From positions 62,001 to 126,000 of the forward strand of contig JAJNNX010000053.1 of the NCBI GenBank assembly GCA_023159155.1: 64,000 nt of DNA, read 5' to 3'. This DNA is from Ustulina deusta (Eukaryota > Ascomycota > Sordariomycetes > Xylariales > Xylariaceae). The position numbers and the translations under genes were made by a program. Position 1 is the stretch's first letter. Each line of letters begins with the position of its first letter. This document shows positions 46,681-57,185 of the stretch, one piece after another. The notes beneath the pieces are model-generated. The model did not search any database. It had not been told where the DNA came from and worked only from the letters and a program-made list of their open reading frames with translations.

Positions 46681-47461
46681 ATGGCCAACCCACGTGTTGA
46701 AGAGCTCCCCGATGACAGCTCTGACTCTGAGATCGAGGCCGGCGAGAGCGGCCCAACCGGTTCTAGCGCTGTAATCCACTCCCGCAACGAGAAGAAGGCT
46801 CGCAAGGCCATCGAGAAGCTTCACCTCACCCGTGTCACTGGTATCACCCGTGTCACTCTCCGCCGCCCCAAGAACGTGAGTGGGAGTATTTCAGTATATT
46901 ATAAGGGACAATCTGCGCCTAGTCTTGGGCATGTCACATGGCTTGTCTGTCGCAGAATGGTGTTCACGCCAGCATGGAGACATTTGGTTCTCCGTTACTA
47001 ATGGGCCTTACTGATGAACCTTGGCTAGATCCTCTTTGTGATTAACAACCCCGAGGTGTATAAGTCACCTAACAGCAACACTTATATGTGAGCAACCGGA
47101 TAACTGGCGCCAAACAATTCCATTGGCTGATAATCAATCCAGTGTCTTCGGTGAGGCTAAGATCGAGGATCTCAATTCGGCCGCTCAACAAGCTGCCGCC
47201 CAGTCGCTTGCTGCCCAGGGTGGAGAGCACGACCACGCTGGTCACGATCACAGCCACGGCGACGCCGGCAAGGCTGTCGAGAGTGCTGAGGACAAGAAGG
47301 ACGATGATGATGACGACGAAGAGGTGGATGCCGAGGGCCTCGAGGATAAGGACATCGAACTAGTCATGACTCAGGCAAACGTCTCCCGCACGAAGGCCAT
47401 CAAGGCATTAAAGGAGAACGACAATGACATAGTAAATTCTATCATGGCGCTTAGCGTCTGA
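46681..47461 (+). CDS. EGD2: Nascent polypeptide-associated complex subunit alpha
   Basis: Alpha subunit of NAC, the ribosome-bound heterodimer that shields nascent chains and restricts mis-targeting to the ER. Exons 46681-46875, 47029-47087 and 47143-47461 give 190 residues. The small middle exon ([19 protein letters not shown]) joins [11 protein letters not shown]. The acidic N-terminus, the NAC domain ([36 protein letters not shown]) and the C-terminal UBA ([21 protein letters not shown]) are all present. A His-rich insert ([12 protein letters not shown]) and an Asp/Glu run precede the UBA. The third exon start was set by the frame and the CCAG acceptor at 47139-47142. It lies in a conserved block with eL14 and ATP7. 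Confidence 0.96.
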
Positions 47462-48052
47462 GAGATCGTGAATGTGGGGGATGGTGCCGGCATTTTTGCC
47501 AAGGATCACAATTTCGGTCGACAGGGTGCATTGTTGCGGGATCATCGTGGATGGAGATGAACGGACTACAAAAAAGCATCCGGGTTGTGTCATGATAACT
47601 ACGATACCCTGCAATATGGATTTGTGGGCTCACGTAGAGTCCTCTGGGCTACCTAGATATGCAATCAGTGACAAACAGATTTTTATTACACGACTCTCTT
47701 TGCTCGTCTTTTCCCCGCCCTCCTCAACGCGTGCACCTTACTGGTGGACCCCAACTGTCAAATGCACATCTTTTCAAGTAGAAACTTGAAGCAGCGCAGG
47801 TAGCTAGTAGTGCGCATAAAATATGCTCAAGTACACTACTATGAAAAGCTTGAATAGTGGGAAATTTAGACCTGGATGGAGATGATACCTATCGGTGGTG
47901 TTTCATCACACAAGTCACGTGACGTAGGTCACGAGGTCTAAGCTCGGGTGTGCTCCATCTCAAACGCCGAGTCCTTCGGTCAAGACCAAGCAACCTCTGC
48001 TGCGAATTGCTTCAGATCTCCACTCCTTTACATTCCTCACCACATCGCAAAC
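47462..48052. other. Intergenic region between EGD2 and ATP7
   Basis: Three-prime region of EGD2 and promoter of ATP7, with an E-box-type palindrome described separately. No gene is seen. Confidence 0.5.
47914..47923. promoter_or_regulatory. GTCACGTGAC palindrome, candidate bHLH (Cbf1-like) site
   Basis: A perfect ten-base palindrome with a CACGTG core, 130 bases upstream of the ATP7 start codon. In fungi RTCACGTG is the binding word of Cbf1-type bHLH factors, which control respiratory genes in several yeasts. Function here is inferred from the word and position only. Confidence 0.4.
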
Positions 48053-48899
48053 ATGGCCGCACCTGCAGTAAGTGCCTCCCGGATCATTGAGCTATATTGT
48101 AACCTGAGCACTATTTCCATGGACTAATAGAGGCAATTGACCTCTCAATGGTTGGCCAGCGATAGGCTCGGCAACTACCAGATGAGCTAATTTTATTTCT
48201 TCTCAAATCTGTAGCGTAGCGCCGCCTTGAAGCTCGACTGGGCCAAGGTTACTTCCTCTCTCGGCCTCCGCGGCCAGACTGTCGCCTCCCTACAGGCTTT
48301 CAAGTCGCGCAACGAGAACGCTCGCCGAAAGGTGCAGGTTCTATCCGAGCAGCCAACCACCGTCGACTTCGCCCACTACCGGTCCGTCCTCAAGAACCAG
48401 GCCGTTATCGACGAGATTGAGAAGCGCTTCAACTCCTTCCAACCTGCCAAGTACGATGTTGCCCGCCAGCTCAAGGCCATCGAGGCCTTCGAGGTCGAGG
48501 CTGTCAAGAACGCCCAGGCTACCAAGGTGGAGGTCGACTTGGAGCTGAAGGACCTTCAGCTCACCCTAGAGAACATCGAGACGGCCCGGCCGTTCGAGGA
48601 ACTTACTGTGGTATGTCGCGGATACGCCCTGGTGATGAAGATAGTCACTGTTGCGTGGGAGATGCATATTGACGTAGGACGTTACAGGACGAGGTTGCTG
48701 CTGCCGAGCCCTCAATCGACGAGAAGACCGAGAAGTTGGTTTCAAAGGGCCGCTGGTCCGTTCCCGGATACAAGGTATGGTTCCCACTCCATTTCTCGTT
48801 GAAGTAAAGTTGTAAAGAAAGAACAAAATAATAATAATGATAATGGCGCCTACTAACTTCTATCTGTAGGAGAAATTCGGCGATCTTTCCGTACTATAG
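48053..48899 (+). CDS. ATP7: Mitochondrial ATP synthase subunit d (peripheral stalk)
   Basis: Subunit d of the F1Fo ATP synthase stator stalk, on the matrix side of the inner membrane. Four exons, 48053-48067, 48215-48610, 48688-48774 and 48870-48899, give 175 residues, the normal length. The first exon encodes only MAAPA and the last only EKFGDLSVL. Joins give [18 protein letters not shown], then [64 protein letters not shown] and [16 protein letters not shown], all matching fungal Atp7. All introns are phase 0 with normal borders. No cleavable presequence is evident, as in yeast Atp7. Confidence 0.95.
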
Positions 48900-49514
48900 A
48901 CAGCATGATGCATACCACCGCGTTCTTCCCTTTGTGTACTCTAGCATTGTAGATAGTCAACCCGGAGAGGCCACGGCACTGGAATCACATCACTAATTCG
49001 CGAATTGCATCTATGCAAGGCATCGATCGCATCGCATCGTGAAGTTCTTTGATTCTAACTACCGACAACATTGATGACCACCCTGAAAGATATATGTTTT
49101 CTCTCCCATTCGATATTCGATAGATGAGACTGATATTAAAAATCCATTAACCTCCTACCATACATACAATTATCTCGCACTTTTCATTTTCAGCCCTGGG
49201 CGACGTGGGGCGAACAAAAGGTCCGTGCAAGGGCTGGAATTGCACGGTGTACCATACCCTATATCTAGGTTAGTAAGGTATACCCGCTTATCGTCTCAAG
49301 ACCAACAGACAATCCAAGGCCGTTAATTACTCCTCAACACAATACCTACCTACCTACCTACTTCTCCCATCGCCTACGCAGCACTCACAACGCGGAGCAC
49401 ACACAACCAGCACAGTACCGTTTCTCTGCTCTCACGTCCTTATATCCCGCCAAGGAAAGAAGAAGAAAAAAAACCTGTCTCTAACTTATCGCTTGGCTCA
49501 GCCATCCTGTCAAG
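48900..49514. other. Intergenic region
   Basis: Three-prime side of ATP7 and leader of the F-box gene. An ACCT tetranucleotide run occurs at 49344-49362. No gene is seen. Confidence 0.5.
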
Positions 49515-51352
49515 ATGAACAACATACCGCCTGAGCTTCTTTATGTTGTTTGTTCGCTCCTGAATGTCGATGATATCCTCAATTTTCGTCTTGTCAATAA
49601 GTTATTCGCTGACGTTGGTGCCGCACACATGCTTCCCGAGGTTACTTTTTACATGCATCGTGGAGATTTTGACCGTTTGGAGGCCATATCATTGCATCCC
49701 GTCTTCTCGAAGCATGTCAGCTCATTGACCTATTTTGCTGAGACTCTCGACCCTAAGGTCACATGGCGTGAGTTCGAGCAAGGCCACAAGAGGAGGATGA
49801 GGTGGAATGGTAGGCTGAGGAAACTAAATCTGACGTCCGCCCAGTTGATGGCCGAGTATAAAAAGTATAGTGATGCCGTTGGTGCACAGGATAAGCTGAT
49901 GGAAGGAGAAAAGGATGTGGACCTGCTCAAGGAGGTTCTTCCCCGCTTCCCGAGACTCAAGGCCCTGACCATGTCAGCTGGTCATGTATTCTACGAAGGG
50001 TGCTATCAGACGCGGAGAAACAAACCCTTTTCCGAATTCCTCGAAAAAGGTTATATGGGCAGTGCTCACCCTGAAGGCAAACGCCCGCTTGACGCCCTCC
50101 TTAGGGCCAACGCCCATTCGCCATGCGCCTTAACGAGTCTTCGCGCAGGTATGGTGCATTGGAGATTCTTCAAGAGGAGCGAACGAGAGCTTGCGCGCAT
50201 TTTTAAGCCACTCGCCAACCTTACAACCCTCTCGCTTAGCGTCAGCGTGGATCCGGCTGATGAGAGGATACACGAGGGCAACTCTCTTAGGAAGTGCCAA
50301 CGAGTTTTAGCCAAAGGTGCCATACGAAATATTCTTCAGCACATGCCACAACTGGAATCTCTGTACGTCGAGATCCAGAGCTTAGAATATTCGTACACAG
50401 AAAAGGGAGCACAGCTGAGCGACGTCATCGAGCCCGGCTTTCACTGGCCCAACCTCAAAGAGTTATTTCTCGGTGGCATTGTCAGTGACAGGACAGAGAT
50501 CATGAACGTCCTTTTGCTACATAAGGATAGGCTTCGGAAGCTCTGCCTACGAGACGTGATCCTTGCCTCCACATCATGGCGAAAGCTTTTGCCAGATATT
50601 AGGAAAAACCTATGTCTTGAAGTGGCATGTATCTGTGGTGATATCTATGGTATGACCGAATATGAGGCCGACACGCAAGACTCGTGGGATGAGGCTATGG
50701 ATATACTAGATCTCGAGTACTGGGGTCTGTCGGTGCCCGAAGTGGACTCCGATCCCATGCGCGACTCCATCGATGTATATTGTCGGCAAGGCGGCGAGAG
50801 TTACCCGGATGAGTTGCCCTTGGTAAGATTTGGTGAAACCTTGAGCTTCTCCTTTGAACGCCTCTTGATGGCGGAGACATCAACTCAATCTAGGGCTTCA
50901 TGCTCTCATTTTATACCTGCATATCCCCTAGAACAATTAGAACTGACAACTACTGACACCTAATAATCGTGTAGTCCAGTGACATAGTAGACAAATACTA
51001 TAATAAATACGTCAAGCCGTTCTTCGAAAATGACGAATGGGAGGACATCTCGGACGAGGAGCTTGACGATGACGATGACGACGACGACAACGACGACAAC
51101 AACAACAACAACATGAGCGGTAGCTCGATAGCCAGTCTTTCTATGGAGCGCGCGTTTCTTGACATGATGTTGGGGGACATGCTTGGGATGGGCGGTGATG
51201 ATGACGAAGACGACCTAGGCATGTTGGACGAATATGATTTCAATGACCTCGGTATTTTGGCGCCGCCCTTGCCGGATCTCGACTCATTTAGCGGGAGTCC
51301 GGAGCACCCCAGTATAGACTCAGATGACGAGATGCCGGATCTGGTTTCCTAG
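49515..51352 (+). CDS. F-box-like protein with acidic low-complexity C-terminus
   Basis: Two exons, 49515-50822 and 50975-51352, joined across a 152-bp intron (GTAAGA...TGTAG, phase 0), give 561 residues. The N-terminus (IPPELLYVVCSLLNVDDIL, FRLVNKLFADVG) is a typical fungal F-box, which would bind Skp1 in an SCF ubiquitin ligase. The middle has irregular leucine-rich stretches (LKALTMSAGH, LTTLSLSVSV, LESLYVEIQSLEY, LKELFLGGI, LRKLCLRDVIL), as in fungal F-box/LRR-like proteins. The C-terminus is highly acidic, with a run of Asp turning into Asp-Asn and then Asn (51066-51112), followed by MMLGDMLGMGGDDDEDD. Substrate unknown. The intron is supported by the frame joining DELPL to SSDIVDKYYNKY. 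Confidence 0.85.
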
Positions 51353-52382
51353 TAATAGCGGACCTCTTGTTCTGCGCACCATGGGAGGGAATGACGAGGG
51401 ATATGCAAAGCTTTACGGCTAATTCTTGACCGAGGTGCCTTAACCTATAATATATGTGAGGAGCTAAAACATGGTGGGCATGTCGGCGCACACACAACAT
51501 AATTGTGGCTGGCTGTATAGGAGGCGTATTAGTTCTACCTACGAGAATAGGTAGACAGAGCATTCCGGACTAATATACTGTCTGTCTTCAATCTATATTT
51601 TCGAGATATGTAGGCATAGATTATATACACGTCGCACTTGGGGATAAGAGATGACTTGAATAGATGGGGCCTGTTTGATTCAATGTCTAGGTAAGTACCT
51701 AGGAGGTAGGTAGTATGTTCATAGGTTGTTTGGTCAATCAGACAAGAGGTGATTGGCATTCTAACTTATGTACGCACCGTAGGCACTGTAAGCCTATAGG
51801 TAAGGGGTGGATAGGTAGGTATGTATCTGATGTCGGTACCTCTCCAGTTTCTTTGAACCAAACTTGAGGTAAAGAGGTACCTACATAATGTACCTATAAG
51901 CATAAGGTAGGCAGACTAGCGCAGGAATCGATTGTTCTAGTAGGTACCTAATACAGTATACTGCGTCCACTAACCGGCTTGCGCTGCATCTACCCGTCTC
52001 GCCTGCTCTTCTGCCCTTGCAACCATCAGCCAGACTACCTACTTTAGGTACTTACTTACCTACCGTCGTCCCCGTCCAGTTCCATCCATCTCTCTACCTA
52101 GGTTGGTAGAGACATTCTTCACCCGCTCCCCATTCCCACCACTCCTGGCACCATTCCCACCATTCCCACCATTCCCGCCATTAACTGACAGCGCCATCCT
52201 TACCAACCGGCCAGCTACGTCCCGGAGAGTGACGGTCCACCTGTTTCTCTCCACCGCGCCTGGGATCAGCCAGCCAGCCACCACCACTCTACCGCCCAGA
52301 CCACGAGATACGACTTCTTCTCCGAGTATTCCCCTACGAACAGTCCGCGAACGGCCTGCAAACGCAAGGAAACAAACCCTCG
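51353..52382. other. Intergenic region upstream of the EAF gene
   Basis: TAGGTACC-type words are dense at 51690-51960 and 52040-52070. A CATTCCCACC minisatellite lies at 52131-52180 in the leader. No gene is seen. Confidence 0.5.
52131..52180. repeat. CATTCCCAC minisatellite in the EAF leader
   Basis: About four near-identical CATTCCCACC or CATTCCCGCC units, broken once by ACTCCTGGCA. Read directly. It lies 200-250 bases before the EAF start codon. Confidence 0.75.
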
Positions 52383-53532
52383 ATGGCTTCCCTGGCCACG
52401 GGAATCGTCGACCCCACCAAGGTGGGCAAGTATCGTGTGGTACTGAGCGATGCACTGCTGGGAAAGGCCCCCAAGGAGATATACACAGGCATTAGATGTA
52501 AGCGTCGCTTCTGCTGCTGCTGCTGCTTCATAGCGACAATCAACGTGCGATGCCGACTAACCGAAAACTCCAGACAATCACAAGCCATCGCTCTCTTCGT
52601 CGACAGCGCCTCACCAGGCGCGCATAAAACCCACCGACCCGACCGATTCTTCTACTTCGTACGATTTATCCTTCCAAGATGGCGGCGGCCGCTACACCTA
52701 CCAAGGCTCCCGTGGTCATGAGGACAACCAGTACGTGCTCATCTTCGACCCTGAGAAGGAGGTCTTTGTCCTGCACCGTGTCGACTCTATGTTCAACATG
52801 AATCTGGTGCGTACACCCACCAACAACGTCGCCGCGGACCTGCGACAGGAGTATCCGCACCTTGAAGCCCATCGGCCGTCGAGGACAACCCAGGCAACGA
52901 ACAAGACTATCTCTAGCAAGCCCTCGAAGCCGATGAAATCCAAGAAGCCTACGCCAAAGGACCCCAAACCGTCGGTGGTCAAGAAAGCGGAACCACCCAT
53001 ACCCACACACCCGGCCAAGGCAACGAAGGTGCATCGTGACTTGGAAGAGGAGAGCTCAGACGACGATCTTTTGACCATCGAAGATCCAGGTGGTGTTGCG
53101 CCCGCATCCAACCGTGACTTCTCTCCTGGATTCATTGATAAACCGCGGCGGTTCTCTGAATTTATAGAACAGCAAAACGAGAAAGAGGAAGACGACGAGG
53201 ACGGAGATTTTGAGATCGAGGTCGAAGCCTTGAACGATGCGGATGGGGAAGAAGAGGAGGAGGAAGACGACGAACCCGAAAATTTCACGCTACCAAGTCC
53301 CATCCATCGTCAAATGATGGGCCAGAACATCAACGGTAACGGCGGACACCACAGCGTCGGCACCACAACACGGAGTGCGGCGATGGAGCAGGAATCAGAC
53401 GAAGACGAAGACGAAGAGATGGAAGATGTTGAAGGAGGAGGTGCGTCTACCGCCCAGGACGACCTCGACCTAGAAGCCCTGCTCATAGAGGAGCTTGAGA
53501 AGGAGGAAAGCGATGTCAGCGAAGAGGAGTGA
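52383..53532 (+). CDS. ELL-associated factor (EAF) family transcription elongation protein
   Basis: Exons 52383-52497 and 52574-53532, joined across a 76-bp intron, give 357 residues. The intron splits the EAF domain: KEIYTGIR + YNHKPSLSS. The domain (about residues 10-125) has YRVVLSDALLG, YDLSFQDGGGRYTYQG, and QYVLIFDPEKEVFVLHRVD with MNLVRTPT at its end, matching the EAF N-terminal domain. EAF partners ELL to stimulate RNA polymerase II elongation; in fission yeast the Ell1-Eaf1 pair does this. The rest is a Lys/Pro-rich linker followed by very acidic stretches (EEEEEDDEPEN, DEDEDEEMEDVEGG), the usual transactivation-like tail. The short first exon was found because the long downstream frame alone lacks the conserved N-terminus. 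Confidence 0.85.
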
Positions 53533-54209
53533 GGAGGATTCGATTTAGCAACGGCTTTTTTGGGCTATATAGTTTTGTTGGCTGACGAGCGCATCTGCAT
53601 TTTACAATCACTCTCTAAGCAGTTCTTTTGGATTATGTAACGGAGGAAAGATATATAAGGTCGGGAAAGGACCAAAGCATGGTTATGGTGTTTTGGATTT
53701 TATGGAATATCACACTGCTCGAGTTGCCAGAGGCGAATGAGGCATCATAGACGAGGTAGGAAGTCTTGTCCAAGCCGAGCGATAGGACCGGAAAATTGAT
53801 CTATCAGGTTTCTGACTTTGCGACCTACTTTACTCTACACTCGATGCACGGGGTATATCTATGTTTCCGTCTCGTTCATTGCCGTCAAGAATCGGCATGT
53901 CTACTTAGGACTTATTCATGAATCGCATCTCGACCAACAACGACTGAACAGTTTCTTAAATCCGCATTATGTGCAGGGCCTTCCTGACCTTCCTGGCCGG
54001 CCCTTCAACCGCAGCACAGCTTCCCAGGAGCAAAGTCGAGGGCACTAGATTTTCTCTTCATATGACATGTATTACGCAGAAGAAGTAGCTTACTGATGCG
54101 ACACTCGTTGCATTTCTCCACCCTTGTTTCGTTTCCGAGAAGCAAGGCCAGCCGATGTAATAATACAGGCACCCCCATCGTCGGGCCTATTCGGCTGTGT
54201 TTTCCCCTC
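53533..54209. other. Convergent intergenic region
   Basis: Three-prime regions of the EAF gene and the secreted hydrolase-like gene. No gene is seen. Confidence 0.5.
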
Positions 54210-55484
54210 TTACGAAGCGGCTGAAAAGACAAGTCGCTCGTTTCCGGGCACAGGATTCAGCACGTTGATGTTCGTGCCAGCAAGCAGTCCGTCGCCGCCC
54301 TGCACGACGGCCGCGAACGAATCCGCCATGAGCTGGACGCCGGAGACGAAGCCGCGCTCGTCGAACTCGCAGTGTCCGCCGTCGGGGGAGTTATCGACGG
54401 TCTGGAGGGTCGCGATCTGCCGGGTCGCGAGCCCCGCGTCCGTCACGACCTTCTCGTACGCCACGATGGCATCGGGGATCGACGTCTGCAGCTCTGCGAG
54501 CTCGGCCTGCGTCGACTGGAAGTGGATGCGCGTGTTGGCCAGCGCGGCTGCCGTGTCGGTCGACACGGCGACCTGAGGCGCGAGGGCGCCGCAGTTGAGC
54601 AGGACTTGGCTGACTCTCTGGCCGGTGGAGTTTGTTGCTTTGGCGGACAGCGCGGAGCGACCACGGGCACGAGCCCCGACGGCACTAGCTCCAGCAGCAG
54701 GAGACGCGAAATTCTGCATGAAGGCAGGCATGAAGAAGCCCGACAGGAGAAGCGAGCCTCCGCTGACGCCGGTGAAACTGACGCTGTCGTCGTCGAACGC
54801 GAGGACCTGCGGCAGCACCTCCCTGACCAAGTCGTTGACGATCTGCGCGTGCGCGACGCCGTCGGTGCGCTCGAGACCGCTGCCGCCGCCCCAGAACAGG
54901 TTCGGGTCGGGCGCCAGGATCGCGACGCCCGCGAAGTTGTTCTGGACCGCCTGGTTCGGGAAGTCGAAGAAGGACTGTCCGCCGTCGCCGTGCAGCAGGA
55001 CGTTGAGGCCGAGCGTCCCCGCCGAGCCCGCCGTCTGCGCCGAGCCGGCGATGCCCGTGTCCGTCGTGAATTGGTCCGCGGGCGCCGAGACCTTGAACCG
55101 GACTGCTTGGCCGCTGAGCGTGGTTAGCTTTCTTTCTCGCTCACGCTTCGCCGCTCTGGGTTCTCTCGTCTTCGGGACGACACATGCCATTCTGGATCCA
55201 GCTCCCGAGGGACCGTGTAGGCAAAGAAAGACGAAAAGAAAAGGCGGCGAGCCAGCCGGAACTCACTTCACTCGCGCCGTGGTATCTAAGATCGTGCTGC
55301 CGTCCGTGGCCGTCGACAGCCCCTGCGGTATCTGTTCGGCCTGTTCCTGCGCCGTCAAACCTTGCTGTTCTGTCTGCGAGGCAGCGTCCCGTCCACCTCC
55401 GTTGCCGCCGTTTCGGTTCCGCGGCATCGCTTCGGCCGGGCACAGGCAGAGGCCCGCAAGAAAAAAGGAGCGGAGGGTGAACAT
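54210..55484 (-). CDS. Secreted alpha/beta-hydrolase-like protein (fungal family, function unknown)
   Basis: Exons 55484-55267 and 55113-54210 (153-bp intron, CTAAC branch just before the CTCAG acceptor) give 373 residues. It starts with a signal peptide (MFTLRSFFLAGLCLCPAEA) and a Gly/Gln-rich, disordered linker. The main domain has VRFKVSAPADQF, LGLNVLLHGDGGQSFFDFP, ILAPDPNLFWGGGSG, FTGVSGGSLLLSGFF and GHCEFDERGF. LLHGDGG and the G-x-S-x-G-like GVSGGS look like the oxyanion and nucleophile elbow of an alpha/beta hydrolase, and the late His in GGHCEF could complete a triad. Relatives in fungal genomes are often labelled 'cyclin-like F-box', which nothing in this sequence supports. A Met 18 bases upstream (55502) is possible. 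Confidence 0.75.
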
Positions 55485-57185
55485 GGCGGACCGATTCTGC
55501 AAGCGCGAATATATCTAGATATTAGGTATGTAGAAATTAATAATACTGTCGTGACGGTTTATAAGAGAGGGCAAACCAGCTGCCGCTTGTATGAATGGAA
55601 ATGAAACGAAACAAACCCTTCAAGGGCCGAAAAGGAGAGAAATGAATGGTAGGGGAGGGAAAAAGTACATGGTCAATCAAATGGGTGAAATAAAAATCAT
55701 ATATTGTTGTGATTCTTGACGTCACTCCCGTGCACGGGGGGATGGAGACCAGCCAGGATGGCTTTCCCAAACCGCAATGGTTTCGAATTCTAGCTGCTCT
55801 CTTCTTTGGCCATCCGCTGAATCGAATAAGTAGAGAGGGGAGTTATTGTCTGTAGAAAACCTACGATGCCACAATTGGCAGAGGGAAGTACCCGTATCAA
55901 ATTCTTCTTCATAAACTATCCTTCCCACGATCGACTTTCTATGATTTGATTTCCAACAGTGATGGATGTTGGAGTACCTACATATGTCCGTGGTAGCTCG
56001 TACATGTGTGCGGGATCACGGCAAGCTTGTATTGAAACGAATCCGAGACACCCCAGAACTACCCCATCTCACTCACTACCTTCAGCTCTGTGTTGGAGAG
56101 GTCGCAACCGTCATCGATTCTACCAACTGGCAGATATAGGCAATATACAGCAACGATCTCGATTAGTTAAGCCATAGGCTTGGGATGGATCTTTATTCAA
56201 TGTTCACAAGAGCATTCTCATTCTGGGGGTCACGACATATATATACCAACAGAGATTCACAAGACTTCTATTAAAGCTACCCAAGTAAGTGCCTTCTAAT
56301 CTATGGTACAGTATTCAACATAATCCACATCCGGCTAACCCTATAAACGAGGGGGGATCAGGTTAGGGACCGAAATATGTTGATAGCAAATAAAAACTAC
56401 CCGGAGTATCTTACCAACTCTGATTGCCTATCTCTTGTCTTTATGGCCTGGTGGCTGTATCTCATACACGGCGGTAGTGCCGAGATTTGGGAAAATCTAC
56501 AGCGAGCTTTGGCATTTGTGGAGAAGATGAAGGGCAACTGCTTCTTCACATGCCACACAACCCTTCAGAATAGCGACTTGTCTACACGAGACGGGTACTA
56601 CTTCTGCTGGTTGTCAGGGGGAGAGGCTCTTCTAGACATCTTTCCTTTGTTGATGTTTCAAGACAAGTATTGGCAACGAATATCACAAGTCACAACTCGA
56701 CCAGCTTGGTCTAAAAGAATAACTCAACGACAATTGGCTTGCTACCGTCACCGTTGAAAATTTATCGGCGCGTCAAACAGAGAAGTGAAATATGACGCCC
56801 AGAATAGTACCCGGACCTAATTGCGCCTAAGATAATAATACCTAAGTCATGAGTTGACCGACCTGTTTGGACGAGACCAACATATATGATGCTTCCCAAT
56901 GTGAAGCAAGAACCAATAGAAATATGTGCTGCCAATCCTTGATATCGCTACATATAAAGCCCAATAACCATTCGCTTGCTTCCCTATGCCTTTATACAAC
57001 AAATAAACTTGGGAAAAATGACGGTAAGAACATAGAGAGAGGGTCAAGGTGTTAGTTGAAGCACCATTTGGGGGAAGTGGCATAGCCAGCTTCGGATAAG
57101 GAAAATGCCGTATCCTCACGCAGAAAAAAGCCTTTTCAAAAGCCACAGTAATCGTACAGGGGAAAGGGAAGACGTTGGCCTATCG
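55485..57185. other. Intergenic region
   Basis: No supported gene. A plus-strand frame from ATG 56377 to 56757 (126 codons, MLIANKNYPEYLTN...) is open and not obviously random, but it lacks any motif, leader or splice context. Confidence 0.45.

Noticed and set aside
54372..55127. A 251-codon plus-strand frame, and another of 307 codons at 54595-55518
   Set aside because: Both are antisense shadows of the secreted hydrolase-like gene, with Arg/Asp-biased or Ala/Pro-biased composition. The minus strand carries the signal peptide and hydrolase motifs.
56377..56757. A 126-codon plus-strand frame starting with ATG
   Set aside because: No recognisable motif or splice context and isolated between unrelated genes; mentioned in the gap entry but not called.
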